A stretch of 42,495 bases of DNA, taken from contig NZ_MJAH01000016.1 in the NCBI RefSeq assembly GCF_001746295.1, forward strand, positions 157,179-199,673. Reading direction: 5' to 3'. Both the position numbers and the translations under genes were made by a program. Numbering within the stretch: position 1 is the first letter of the stretch; every line of letters starts with the position of its first letter. This document shows positions 8,816 through 17,354 of the stretch, one piece after another. The DNA is from Streptomyces sp. LUP47B (GTDB taxonomy: Bacteria; Actinomycetota; Actinomycetes; Streptomycetales; Streptomycetaceae). The notes under the pieces were generated by a model that was not told the DNA's origin, made no database searches, and was given only the letters and a program-made list of their open reading frames with translations.

Positions 8816-11284
8816 ATGGCGAAAGAACTGATGATCGACCCGTCCGCCGTACGTGAGAGGCGGGAACTGACGCTCGCCCCCGTACCCGTCAATGCCTACG
8901 TTCCCGACCTTGAACGGGAGCGTTCGCTCTACGGCACGGACGCCCTGCGCCGCATCGGACGGGACATGGTCCTTGTGCGTGAGTTCGAGCTGATGCTCAA
9001 CGCGATCAAACGTGAGGGCTCGTACCTCGGTATCGACTACGTGCACCAAGGCCCCGCCCATCTGTCCATCGGCCAGGAGGCGGCCGCGGTGGGACAGGCG
9101 TTCTCACTCGGCGTCACCGACAAGGTGTTCGGCAGCCATCGCAGTCACGGCGAGGTCATCGCCAAGGGACTGTCCGCGATCGCCGAGTCGACGCCCGACA
9201 GCCTCAACCCCGAACTGGAGGCGTGGTCGGACGGCGCGGTCTGGCGCGTCGTCCGTGAGCGGCTCGCGGACAACGACTTCGAACAGCAGGCGATCAACTT
9301 CCTCATGTACGGCATGACGGCGGAGACCTTCGGACGCAGCACCGGTTTCAACCGGGGGCTGGGCGGCAGCATGCACGCGTTCTTCCCGCCTCTGGGTATT
9401 TTCCCCAACAACGCCATCGTCGGCGGATCGGCCCCGCTGGCGACCGGTGCGGCGTTGTACAACCGGCTGCGGCGAACCGAGGGCATCGTCGTGGCCAGCA
9501 TCGGTGACGCCTCGGTCGGAACCGGCCCGGTCTGGGAGTCGTTCAACTTCGCCGGCATGGCCCAGCTGACGGGCCTCATGGACGACGAGCATCGCGGCGG
9601 CCTTCCCGTCGTCTTCTTCGTCGTCAACAACTTCTACGGCATGGGCGGGCAGACCATCGGCGAGACGATGGCCTTCGACCAGCTGTCGCGCATCGGCGCG
9701 GGCGTCAACCGGCACAACATGCACACCCAGACCGTCGACGGCAACGATCCCTTCGCGGTCATTGATGCGATGACGACGGCGCGCGAGCACATCGAGCGCG
9801 GTGAAGGTCCGGTCCTCATCGACTGTCAGACCTACCGTCTGTCCGGGCACTCACCGAGCGACGCGTCGTCCTACCGCACGAAGGACGAGGTCGACCTGTG
9901 GACGGCGGCGGATCCGGTCGACTCCTACTTCCAACGGCTCGTCGAGGGCGGCGTGTTCGACGCGACGCTTCAGACGGAGCTGAAGGCGTGGGCCGAGAAA
10001 ACCGTACGAGCCACGCTCGAGGTGGCCGTCGACCTCACGATCTCGCCCCGTCTGGACCTGCGCACGGATCCCGGTGTGATGGCGGGCATCACCTTCAACA
10101 ACGCGACGACCGACCGCGAGAGCGCACCCGCCGGTGAGACGACCGTGCCCCTCGCCGAGCTGCCGCACCTCCTCAACGTCGGCAAGAAGTCACGCACCGG
10201 GACCGCCGGGGGGAAGGCCCTGAGCGGCGCACGCGCCCTGACCTTCCGGGACGCCCTCTTCGAGGCGATCGCGTCGGCCGTCGCGGCGGACGACCGCATC
10301 GCCCTGTGGGGCGAGGAGAACCGTGACTGGGGCGGTTCCTTCGGTGTCTATCGGGGACTCACAGAACTGCTGCCCCGGCACCGTCTCTTCAACGCGCCCA
10401 TCTCCGAGGCCGCCATCGTGGGCGCGGGTGTCGGTTTCGCACTCAGCGGAGGCCGGTCCCTGATCGAGCTCATGTACGCGGACTTCATCGGTCGCGCGGG
10501 CGACGAGATCTTCAACCAGATGGCGAAGTGGCAGCCGATGTCGGGCGGACTCGTCCGGATACCCATGGTCATGCGGGTCTCCGTGGGTGCCAAGTACGGA
10601 GCGCAGCACTCCCAGGACTGGAGTTCGATGGTGGCCGGCGTGCCCGGACTGAAGGTGGTCTTCCCCGCCACCGCCCGCGATGCGAAGGGGCTCATGGCGA
10701 GCGCCCTCGCCGGCGACGACCCCGTGGTGTTCTTCGAGAGTCAACGCCTGTACGACCTGCCCGAGACGGTGCATGCCGACGGTGTTCCGCGAGAGGACTA
10801 CTTCGTGCCCATCGGCCGCCCCGCGGTCGTGCGAACCGGCTCCGGCCTCACGATCCTCACCGTCGGCGCCGCGCTGTACCGCGCGCTCGACGCCGCGAAG
10901 ACACTGGAGGAGCGGCACGGGATGAGCGTGGAGGTCATCGACGCCCGCTCCCTGGTGCCCTTCGAGTACGACATCCTCCTGGAGTCGGTCGCGAAGACCG
11001 GCCGCCTCGTCTGTGTCTCGGACGCCAGTCTCCGCGGCAGCTGGCTGAACACCGTCGCCGCCAAGACGTCCGAGGAGGCATTCGACCACCTCGACGCGCC
11101 CGTCGTCGTCCTCGGCGCACGCAACTGGATCGCCCCTCCGGCCGAGCTGGAGTGGGAGTTCTTCGTGACGTCCGACGACATCCTCGACGCGGTGCACACA
11201 CGCATCGTGCCGTTGCCGGGCCATGTCGTTCAGCCCGGCCCCGGTGCCGACGGAACGCTTCATGAGTCGGCACTGGGCATCTGA
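8816..11284 (+). CDS. Fused alpha-beta thiamine-diphosphate 2-oxoacid dehydrogenase E1
   Basis: This 822-residue protein joins two subunits that are separate in most acetoin, pyruvate or branched-chain complexes. Residues about 40-400 are the alpha/PF00676 part (GPAHLSIGQEAAAVG; ThDP/Mg motif running from IGDASVGTG to VVNNFYGMGGQ, with GDA replacing GDG). Residues about 475-820 are the beta part (FRDALFEAIASAV, FNAPISEAAIVGAGVGFALSG, VEVIDARSLVPFEYD). ATG 8816 is preceded by AGGAG. It decarboxylates a 2-oxoacid and acylates the E2 lipoyl group. The substrate is unknown; position suggests a product of the sugar-kinase pathway rather than bulk pyruvate. Confidence 0.92.
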   Translation: MAKELMIDPSAVRERRELTLAPVPVNAYVPDLERERSLYGTDALRRIGRDMVLVREFELMLNAIKREGSYLGIDYVHQGPAHLSIGQEAAAVGQAFSLGVTDKVFGSHRSHGEVIAKGLSAIAESTPDSLNPELEAWSDGAVWRVVRERLADNDFEQQAINFLMYGMTAETFGRSTGFNRGLGGSMHAFFPPLGIFPNNAIVGGSAPLATGAALYNRLRRTEGIVVASIGDASVGTGPVWESFNFAGMAQLTGLMDDEHRGGLPVVFFVVNNFYGMGGQTIGETMAFDQLSRIGAGVNRHNMHTQTVDGNDPFAVIDAMTTAREHIERGEGPVLIDCQTYRLSGHSPSDASSYRTKDEVDLWTAADPVDSYFQRLVEGGVFDATLQTELKAWAEKTVRATLEVAVDLTISPRLDLRTDPGVMAGITFNNATTDRESAPAGETTVPLAELPHLLNVGKKSRTGTAGGKALSGARALTFRDALFEAIASAVAADDRIALWGEENRDWGGSFGVYRGLTELLPRHRLFNAPISEAAIVGAGVGFALSGGRSLIELMYADFIGRAGDEIFNQMAKWQPMSGGLVRIPMVMRVSVGAKYGAQHSQDWSSMVAGVPGLKVVFPATARDAKGLMASALAGDDPVVFFESQRLYDLPETVHADGVPREDYFVPIGRPAVVRTGSGLTILTVGAALYRALDAAKTLEERHGMSVEVIDARSLVPFEYDILLESVAKTGRLVCVSDASLRGSWLNTVAAKTSEEAFDHLDAPVVVLGARNWIAPPAELEWEFFVTSDDILDAVHTRIVPLPGHVVQPGPGADGTLHESALGI

Positions 11285-11342
11285 CAGCAGCCGAAGCCGT
11301 GCCGTTCACCTGAAGCGACACCCATAGGAAGAACTGACATCC

Positions 11343-12761
11343 ATGACGAACGATGCACCGGACACGCATGTCGACCTCGTCGTCCTCGGCGCCGGCCCCG
11401 GAGGATACGTCGCGGCCGTGCGGGCCGCTCAACTGGGCTTGCGGGTAGCCATCGTCGAGGAGCGGTACTGGGGCGGAGTGTGTCTCAACGTGGGATGCGT
11501 ACCGACCAAATCACTCCTGCGCAACGCGGAGATCGCGCGCATCCTGCGGGACGACGCCGCCCAGTACGGGATCTCGGGAGACCTCAGCATCGACTACCGA
11601 GCCGCCTACGAGCGCAGCCGCACGGTCGCGCAGGCCAGAGCCCAGGGCATCCACTACCTGATGCGCAAGAACGGCGTCGTCGAACTCGAAGGGCGTGGAG
11701 CGTTCACGGGGCCTCGGACGATGGAGGTGGCCCTCGGCACCGGCGGAACCCGGTACGTGACCTTCGACAAAGCGATCATCGCGACGGGTGCGAACGCCAG
11801 ACTGCTCACCGGTGTCGGTCTGAGCGCGAACGTCGTGGACTACGAGGGGATGATCCTCGCGGAGAGCGTGCCCGACTCCGTCGTGATCATCGGTGCCGGC
11901 GCGATCGGTGTCGAGTTCGCCTCCCTCCTCTCGGCGTACGGAGTCACGGTGACCGTCGTCGAGTACGCCGACCGGGCTCTGCCGAACGAGGACGCCGATG
12001 TGTCGAAGGAGATCGCCCGGCAACTCAGGAAGCAGGGCGTCCAGTTGATCACCGGAGCCCGCGTGGAGTCGGTGGAGGACACAGGTGACGTCGTACACCT
12101 CACCTGCCACGGGACGGGCACGGACACCCCCGCGGAGATCGTCGCCGACAAGGTACTCGTCTCCATCGGCTTCGTCCCCCGCGTCGACGGCTACGGTCTG
12201 GAAAAGACGGGCGCCGTCCTGACCGGCCGGGGCGCGATCGATATCGACGAGCGGATGCGCACCACGGCGGACGGGATCTACGCCGTCGGCGACGTGACCG
12301 CGAAACTGCAGCTCGCCCATGTCGCGGAAGCGCAAGGCATCGTCGCGGCCGAGGACGCCGCAGGGCACGATCCCCAGCCTCTGGGGGACTACCGGATGAT
12401 GCCGCGTGCGACCTTCGCACAGCCGCAGGCCGCCAGCTTCGGCCTGACCGAGCAACAGGCACGCGAAGAGGGCCACGACGTGATCGTCTCGACGTTTCCC
12501 TTCAACGCCAACGCCAGAGCGCACGCCGTCGGTGACGCGAGCGGATTCGTCAAGCTCGTCGCCGACGCCAAACATGGCGAGTTGATCGGCGCTCACCTGG
12601 TCGGGCACGAGGTCTCAGAACTGCTCCCCGAGCTCACACTCGCCCAACGCTTCGAGCTGACGGCGGAGGATCTCACGTACAACGTCCACACCCACCCCAC
12701 GATGAGCGAGGCCCTGCAGGAGGCGATCCACGGGCTGACCGGACCGATGATCAACCTTTGA
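11343..12761 (+). CDS. lpdA: Dihydrolipoyl dehydrogenase (E3)
   Basis: The 472-residue flavoprotein has the FAD motif VVLGAGPGGYVAAVRAAQLG and the redox disulfide GGVCLNVGCVPTKS (Cys47/Cys52). The NAD motif is VVIIGAGAIGVEFASLLSAYG, and the C-terminal His-Glu pair lies in HTHPTMSEALQEA (His451/Glu456). It reoxidises the dihydrolipoyl arm of E2 with NAD+. It is the last operon gene, 58 bp after E1, with AGGAAG upstream of ATG 11343. A dedicated E3 makes this complex self-sufficient. A strong inverted repeat lies about 85 bp after the stop. Confidence 0.93.
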   Translation: MTNDAPDTHVDLVVLGAGPGGYVAAVRAAQLGLRVAIVEERYWGGVCLNVGCVPTKSLLRNAEIARILRDDAAQYGISGDLSIDYRAAYERSRTVAQARAQGIHYLMRKNGVVELEGRGAFTGPRTMEVALGTGGTRYVTFDKAIIATGANARLLTGVGLSANVVDYEGMILAESVPDSVVIIGAGAIGVEFASLLSAYGVTVTVVEYADRALPNEDADVSKEIARQLRKQGVQLITGARVESVEDTGDVVHLTCHGTGTDTPAEIVADKVLVSIGFVPRVDGYGLEKTGAVLTGRGAIDIDERMRTTADGIYAVGDVTAKLQLAHVAEAQGIVAAEDAAGHDPQPLGDYRMMPRATFAQPQAASFGLTEQQAREEGHDVIVSTFPFNANARAHAVGDASGFVKLVADAKHGELIGAHLVGHEVSELLPELTLAQRFELTAEDLTYNVHTHPTMSEALQEAIHGLTGPMINL

Positions 12762-12844
12762 CGGCGACAGGTGGTCCTCTCCTCCGCCGAGCGGGGCTCG
12801 GGCTCCAGGCTTTCCTGCCGTGAGGACGCGCCGGCCCTGCGTGA

Positions 12845-12910
12845 TCCTGCCGCGACCCCGGCCGCGCCGCCGCCGAAATACGGTACGGCAGGGCCGGGGT
12901 CGCGGCAGGA
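12845..12910. terminator. Perfect 19-bp inverted repeat downstream of lpdA
   Basis: The arm TCCTGCCGCGACCCCGGCC (12845-12863) is matched exactly by its reverse complement at 12892-12910, with a 28-nt loop. No T-tract follows, as is common for actinobacterial hairpins. Position after the last gene fits a terminator. The right arm also overlaps the edge of an apparent regulator relic, so it may instead be a rearrangement scar. Confidence 0.6.
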
Positions 12911-12990
12911 CGACCCGGGCCGCGTTGTCGGCGTTGTCCAGGACGACGATCACGCGCCGGACGGCCGTGCGGTCACGGTGGAGATCCCGC
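12911..12990 (-). pseudogene. Fragment resembling the NB-ARC core of an AfsR/SARP-type regulator
   Basis: The minus strand encodes VRRVIVVLDNADNAARVVLP. This resembles the Walker B strand of actinobacterial AfsR-like NB-ARC regulators (VLVVLDNAxxAxQVRPLLP). Only about 25 codons are recognisable, with no Walker A or SARP domain nearby, so it is a scar at best. The rest of 12762-13190 holds only the two inverted repeats. Confidence 0.35.
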
Positions 12991-13052
12991 TGGGGCCTCA
13001 CCGCCCGGCAGCATGGCGGACGCTGCACCGAGCCGCTTCGGAAGCCGTGCCA

Positions 13053-13099
13053 GGAACTCGGGGGGTGCCGAACCGTCGGTCGGCACCCCCCCGAGTTCC
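13053..13099. repeat. Near-perfect inverted repeat with 8-nt loop
   Basis: GGAACTCGGGGGGTGCCGA (13053-13071) pairs with TCGGCACCCCCCCGAGTTCC (13080-13099). The arms differ only by one extra C. It lies about 100 bp before the IS110 relic begins. It may be a transcriptional hairpin or part of a lost mobile element; no T-tract follows. Confidence 0.65.
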
Positions 13100-13189
13100 G
13101 TCTCAGGCAGCCTTCTGCCAGGCGCGCAGGAGCGCGGCGAGCGACCATGGCGCCGGGCCCTACTGCCGGGCGGCCGGCGATTCTTCCCG

Positions 13190-13677
13190 ACACCGGAAGC
13201 GCGACCGTCTTCACGCTCCGGCTGCTGGCCCACCGCGTCCAGCAGCTGACCGACGAGGTGAAAGAACTCACCCGCAGGGTCAACCAAGACGTCCGCACCC
13301 ATCATCCAGGGCTCCTAGACATCGTCGGCGTCGGGCCCAGCAGTGCCGCTGCCCTGCTGATCGCCGCTGGCGACAACCCGGACCGGCTGGCCAACGAGGT
13401 ATCCTTCGCTGCTCTGTGCGGCGTCAGCCCCGTCGAGCAGTTCTCCGGAAAGATCCGGCGACGACGGCTGAACCGCGGCGGCAACCGCCAGGCCAACGCC
13501 GCCCTCTACCGCATCGTCGTGACACGCCGAGACGCCCGCACGCGCACCTACCTCGAACGACGCACGAAGCAGGGCATGTCGAAACGCGAGATCATCCGCT
13601 GTCTCAAACGCTACGTGGCCCGCGAGATCTACCGGCAGATACAACCGACGACTGCCTCCACCACCGCAGCTAACTGC
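13190..13677 (+). mobile_element. IS110-family transposase, C-terminal fragment
   Basis: From about 13193 the frame reads VFTLRLLAHRVQQLTDEVKE, then HPGLLDIVGVGPSSAAALLI, FAALCGVSPVEQFSGK and RRRLNRGGNRQANAALYRI. This is the Transposase_20 (PF02371) half of IS110 transposases, including the SG..RR.LNRGGNRQAN block. The N-terminal DEDD catalytic domain is missing, so it is inactive. The frame ends at about 13677, where IS630-like sequence begins soon after. Upstream codons in the same frame do not look coding. Confidence 0.85.
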
Positions 13678-13711
13678 CACTTGACGCAACATAGTGGCAT
13701 CTTGAACACCC

Positions 13712-13812
13712 CACCTGACGGCCGGGATGCGCCGCTACATCGCCGAACGCGACTGGCTCACCGTCTATCAACTCCCGCCCTACGCACCGGATCTCAACCC
13801 AGTCGAGGGCAA
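13712..13812 (+). mobile_element. IS630-family transposase fragment
   Basis: Thirty-odd codons read MRRYIAERDWLTVYQLPPYA followed by PDLNPVEG. This is the conserved C-terminal DDE motif of IS630 transposases (LPxYxPxLNPxE). The same frame runs straight into uppS-like sequence at about 13813, so the junction is a fused scar. The complete IS630 copy at 41088-42243 has a different version (LPAYAPELNPVELLW), so this is not a simple duplicate of it. Confidence 0.75.
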
Positions 13813-14110
13813 CTGGTGCATGAACCACGGCGGCCGGGCCGAGCTCGCGGACGCGATGCAGGCGATCGCGGAGGATGTGAAGGCGGGGCTGCTCGACCCG
13901 TCGAAGGTCAGCGAGAAGACGATCCAGAAGTACATGTACTACCCGGACATGCCGAACGTCGACCTGTTCCTGCAACCCAGCGGGGAGCAGCGCACCTCCA
14001 AACGCCGAGATGGTCTTCCAGGACGTGCTGTGGCCGGACTTCGACCGACGTGGCCTGTGGCGGGCGTGTCTGGACCGGCGGTTCGGCGAGCGATCCCGAA
14101 CGAGGCGTTG
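13813..14110 (+). pseudogene. uppS: Undecaprenyl diphosphate synthase (isoprenyl transferase), C-terminal relic
   Basis: The peptide NHGGRAELADAMQAIAEDVK, then KTIQKYMYYPDMPNVDLFLQ and PSGEQRTS, is the conserved C-terminal half of cis-prenyltransferases. Right after GEQRTS, the block normally reading NFLLWQSAYA is deleted. The next part (AEMVFQDVLWPDFDRRGLWR) continues in a different frame, and a further small deletion precedes DRRFGE. The N-terminal substrate-binding half is missing and replaced by IS630 sequence. An intact uppS is essential for cell-wall lipid carrier synthesis, so this must be an extra copy. In Streptomyces uppS lies next to zur, and a zur relic lies at 17.4-17.7 kb. Confidence 0.85.
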
Positions 14111-14207
14111 CTGGCCATGGACGGGCGTTCCTCGGAGGCCTGACGGGAGGTGCAGGAACGGGGGCCCCACCGGTTGTGTCAGCCCCGCCGCCCCTGCCCT
14201 GAGTTGG

Positions 14208-15383
14208 CTACGCCGGCGGAGCGTACAGGTCGCGGTCCTGCAGCCAGTCCAGAACGGTCGTCACCGCCTCCGCCAGTTGTTCTGGCTGGTTGCGCAGGTA
14301 GTGGTTCGCGCCGGCGACGTGGTGCCGGGAGACCTCTCCACTGACGCTTTCCATGATGAGGTCAGCGTGTGAGACGGGCACCCCGTTGTCCGCACCGGCG
14401 GTGAGCACCAGAGCGGGCACCGTCACCTGGTGTCCGAACTTCACGGTCGAGGTGTTGGTCTCGTCGATGCTCCACTGCGAGAGCCAGCTTCGCAGCGAAG
14501 AGTACCGGCCCAACGCGATGGACGAGTTGTTCATCTGGGACGGATCGCCGATGAAGCTTGTCCCGGCCTGTCGCTCGTTCGGTTCGAGCGTGGGATCGAG
14601 CCAGCGGGGATCGGCCATCGTGCCGTAGACCACGAACGGGAGGCTGAGACCCACCTCTCCGTTCGGGCCCGCGTCGGCGAGCCTCTCTTTCACCCAGGCG
14701 GTGATGCGGCGGCTCCGCGCCAGCTGCGCCTCCCGGTACTGGGCGACGAAATCGGCAGAGTACGGCGGCTTCGGCGAATTCCCCCTCCCGTACAAATCCA
14801 GATCCGGATTCCGGCGGAACGGGTCGCGCTCGTCGATGATCGACGCATCCAGGGAGTCGGTGAGCAGTGCAGCCCGGGAAATGTGCGAGTTCAGCTGGAG
14901 AACGGCATCTGCGGCAATGAGATCGGAAAGGTCGACAGATTCACCGGTCGGCGTCTCGGTTATTGTGGGCTTCTCGGCCTGGGCCTGATAAGTGGTGACG
15001 ACCGATCCGCCACCGCTCCATCCGCCGAGGACGACTTTTGCGTACCCGTGCTCCTCACGGAGATAGCGAATCCACTGACCGAGGTCGATGAGGACGTTCT
15101 CCATGATGAGCGCGGAGTCGTTGTTCGGATACCGAGTACTCGCGCAGAAGACATGCGCACCACGGCGCGCGAGTTCCTGCGGAAGGGGAAGGCTGTGAAG
15201 CCGTCCCGCCGGGTGAATGAAGACGATGGCCGTGTCCTGCTGCACATCGGAGCGGGCGAGCAGTGTTCCTTCCAGGAGCACCGTGTCGTCCCACGACCCG
15301 TAGGACTCACGGCCTCCCGTCTTGTTGGCGAAGGCGATGGTGATGGTCGTGGACTCGAAGCCACGCGGTTCAGACCGGGGCAT
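14208..15383 (-). CDS. Alpha/beta hydrolase, partner of the ring-cleavage-like cupin
   Basis: The 391-residue protein has the hydrolase core: oxyanion-side IVFIHPAGRLHS, nucleophile elbow LGGWSGGGSVV (Ser123), acid Asp332 in LVLTAGADNGV, and His361 in VAGANHYL. There is no signal peptide. The start at 15383 overlaps the upstream dioxygenase-like gene by 14 bp, so the two are co-translated. In aromatic and meta-cleavage-like pathways such hydrolases cut ester or C-C bonds of the dioxygenase substrate or product. That role is inferred from position. The order within the unit is dioxygenase-like, then hydrolase. Confidence 0.85.
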   Translation of the reverse strand: MPRSEPRGFESTTITIAFANKTGGRESYGSWDDTVLLEGTLLARSDVQQDTAIVFIHPAGRLHSLPLPQELARRGAHVFCASTRYPNNDSALIMENVLIDLGQWIRYLREEHGYAKVVLGGWSGGGSVVTTYQAQAEKPTITETPTGESVDLSDLIAADAVLQLNSHISRAALLTDSLDASIIDERDPFRRNPDLDLYGRGNSPKPPYSADFVAQYREAQLARSRRITAWVKERLADAGPNGEVGLSLPFVVYGTMADPRWLDPTLEPNERQAGTSFIGDPSQMNNSSIALGRYSSLRSWLSQWSIDETNTSTVKFGHQVTVPALVLTAGADNGVPVSHADLIMESVSGEVSRHHVAGANHYLRNQPEQLAEAVTTVLDWLQDRDLYAPPA

Positions 15384-16476
15384 TTCCCTGCTCCTGTTCA
15401 GTGATCACCGGGTCGACGCGGAGGGGCTTGCGGGTCTCGACCATGATGATCTCCCACTCGACCCGGTTGTAGGCATCCATGGCCCCCCTGACCGCCTTGT
15501 GCACTTCCTCCGACATGCCGTGGTGGATCCCCTGAGGGGAGTGGTCGATGAGCCCCGTCGGCAGGGGCGAGCCGAAGGCCGAGCCTCCGTGCAGCAGGGC
15601 GACCTCGTCGAAGTCGGCGTTGCGGTGGTGGTACGGCACCCGCTCCACGCCGGGGCGCGTCTCCGCGGGACGGGGCAGCAGGTTGAGCAGGTTGACCCCG
15701 GGGGCCGTCAGGAAGACGTGCGCCGACGGCGGCAGGTGCAGACTGTCGGAGGTGATGACGTTCCAGTCCGCGATGTTGAAGGCGAACGGGAAGAGGTCGC
15801 CCTTCCAGCCGAGGACGTCGAACGGGTGGGACTCGCTGATGACGTCGGAGTATTCGCCGTCGTACTTCACCCTGATCCGGTACTCGCCGGGGTCGGTGAC
15901 GGCTTCCTGGAGGGTGGGGATCCTCAAGAGGTCGGGGTCGAACGGGGCGTACCGGCCGAGGCCGGCATATGTCGGCACCCGCAGTTCGCCGCTGTAGGTG
16001 TCGATGCCGAACAGGTTCAGCGGCGTGTCGACAACCCAGCGCCGGGTCGCCCCCTTGGGGAGGAACACGTAGTCCCCGACGCCGAACGGCAAGACGCCGT
16101 ATTCCGTCTCGACCGTGCCGCTTCCCTCGTGGACGAACCAGCATTCGTCGCCGTCCACGTTCCGGAAGAACCACGGCATGGATTCCTGCCGACGGCTCGA
16201 CCAGATCGAAACGTCACTGTTGTAGAAAAGGCGCTGGGGAACACCGTCGGCAGAGGCGCTGTCGCTCGTCTTGAGCACGTTGCTGTCGAATGCGGTGGTG
16301 CGGAAACGGCCCTCGGTACGGTACTTCCCCGGATCCCCGTGACGGTAAAAGAGCGTCATAGGGCCGTCGAATCCATCGCGAGTCAGGCCGTCCTCGACGA
16401 GTCCGTCGAGATCGCGATGCGCTTGTCTAGGCGTACGGCCCTGACTCACTTGCAGGATTGAGCGTGGCTGAGGCAC
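15370..16476 (-). CDS. Homogentisate 1,2-dioxygenase-like cupin
   Basis: The 368-residue protein resembles the HGO superfamily of bicupin Fe(II) dioxygenases. One cupin lies at about 95-170 (PWFFRNVDGDECWFVHEGSG, then LPFGVGDYVFLPKG). The second, with candidate metal ligands, has PYHHRNADFDEVALLHGG (His283/284, Glu291) and SPQGIHHG (His318/319). True homogentisate dioxygenases are about 430 residues and sit with fumarylacetoacetase genes; none is here. A related ring-cleaving or cupin activity on another phenolic is therefore more likely. It forms a two-gene unit with the hydrolase and lies next to a MarR regulator. Confidence 0.75.
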   Translation of the reverse strand: MPQPRSILQVSQGRTPRQAHRDLDGLVEDGLTRDGFDGPMTLFYRHGDPGKYRTEGRFRTTAFDSNVLKTSDSASADGVPQRLFYNSDVSIWSSRRQESMPWFFRNVDGDECWFVHEGSGTVETEYGVLPFGVGDYVFLPKGATRRWVVDTPLNLFGIDTYSGELRVPTYAGLGRYAPFDPDLLRIPTLQEAVTDPGEYRIRVKYDGEYSDVISESHPFDVLGWKGDLFPFAFNIADWNVITSDSLHLPPSAHVFLTAPGVNLLNLLPRPAETRPGVERVPYHHRNADFDEVALLHGGSAFGSPLPTGLIDHSPQGIHHGMSEEVHKAVRGAMDAYNRVEWEIIMVETRKPLRVDPVITEQEQGNAPV

Positions 16477-16535
16477 GGATACTCACCTTTCGGTGACTAA
16501 TTTCGCGGCTCGGAAAGAGCCGCTGTCCCACCTCA

Positions 16536-16564
16536 ATAGTGCGAGCCGAGGAGGCAATCGTCAA
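16536..16564 (-). promoter_or_regulatory. Probable promoter of the dioxygenase-hydrolase unit
   Basis: On the minus strand TTGACG (16564-16559) is followed after 17 nt by CACTAT (16541-16536). It lies about 60 bp upstream of the dioxygenase-like start. The -35 box is close to consensus and the -10 is weak. The MarR gene ends only about 50 bp away and is read on the same strand, so its product could act here. Confidence 0.45.
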
Positions 16565-16612
16565 GCGCTTTACGACATCCTTTTTGTGAGGAGGCCGAAC
16601 CTGCCGGCGCGC

Positions 16613-17128
16613 TCAGGAGCCCCGTGCGTCGGAGGCGTCGGCCAGCGTATGGAGCAGTTCCGCGAGGTGGCGCTGCTGCTGAGGATCCAGGCAGCTCAGC
16701 CACTCCCGCTCAAGCTCAGCCTGACCTTTGATCGCGCATTCGAGCTGTTCCCGACCGCTGTCGGTCAGCTGTACGACGACCAGCCGTCGATCAGTGGGAA
16801 CGGGCTTGCGCCGCACCATCCCGGCCGCCTCCAGCTTGTTCACGGCACTGCTGACCGCCGCGCGGGTGGACCACATTTGCTCCGCCAGGTCTCTGATCTC
16901 CTGATCGCCCCCGCTCCACAGTGCGTTGAGCACCCGGAAGCCGGCCCAGGACCAGCCGAACTGCCGGTGGTAGGCGTCCGCCTTCGTCGAGAACTGCCCG
17001 AACGTACGGATCATGTTCACGGCGACGAGCATCCGAACACGGCCCTCGTCGGATATCAGGCCCGCTCGCCGATGCTTCTCGGCCAGAAGTTCAGCCGCTC
17101 GCCTCCGGTTATCTGACGTCATGATCAT
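16613..17128 (-). CDS. MarR-family transcriptional regulator
   Basis: The 171-residue protein has a winged-helix core. The recognition region is DLAEQMWSTRAAVSSAVNKL, followed by the wing VRRKPVPTDRRLVVVQLTDSG (DxR motif). Helices on both sides form the usual dimer arch. Starts at 17128 (ATG) or 17122 (ATGACGTCAGAT) are both possible. It lies upstream of the dioxygenase-like/hydrolase pair on the same strand, separated by 136 bp that contains a candidate promoter. MarR proteins of this type commonly sense phenolic ligands, which fits the neighbour's family. The ligand is not shown by sequence. Confidence 0.85.
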   Translation of the reverse strand: MIMTSDNRRRAAELLAEKHRRAGLISDEGRVRMLVAVNMIRTFGQFSTKADAYHRQFGWSWAGFRVLNALWSGGDQEIRDLAEQMWSTRAAVSSAVNKLEAAGMVRRKPVPTDRRLVVVQLTDSGREQLECAIKGQAELEREWLSCLDPQQQRHLAELLHTLADASDARGS

Positions 17129-17354
17129 CTACGTTTCTGTCGAGTGTGCGGGGAGGGCGGGTCACGCGCTTGCCCCACGGTGCGGCGGGGCGTGCGGGAA
17201 GGCCCCACAACGATGAGGCGGTGTGGCCCGCGTCCGTACGGTCTCCTGCCTTTGCGTAATTTTCACTCAGTGCGCGGGCGAAGCTGAAATGGGGCTCCAT
17301 CACGATGCGCGCCGACTGTGCGACCAGCCACACGTAACCCACGGCCGCCGATGC

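Noticed and set aside
14208..16476. Classical homogentisate degradation operon (hmgA plus fumarylacetoacetase)
   Set aside because: The hydrolase is an alpha/beta fold protein, not a fumarylacetoacetase, and the cupin is too short for standard HmgA.
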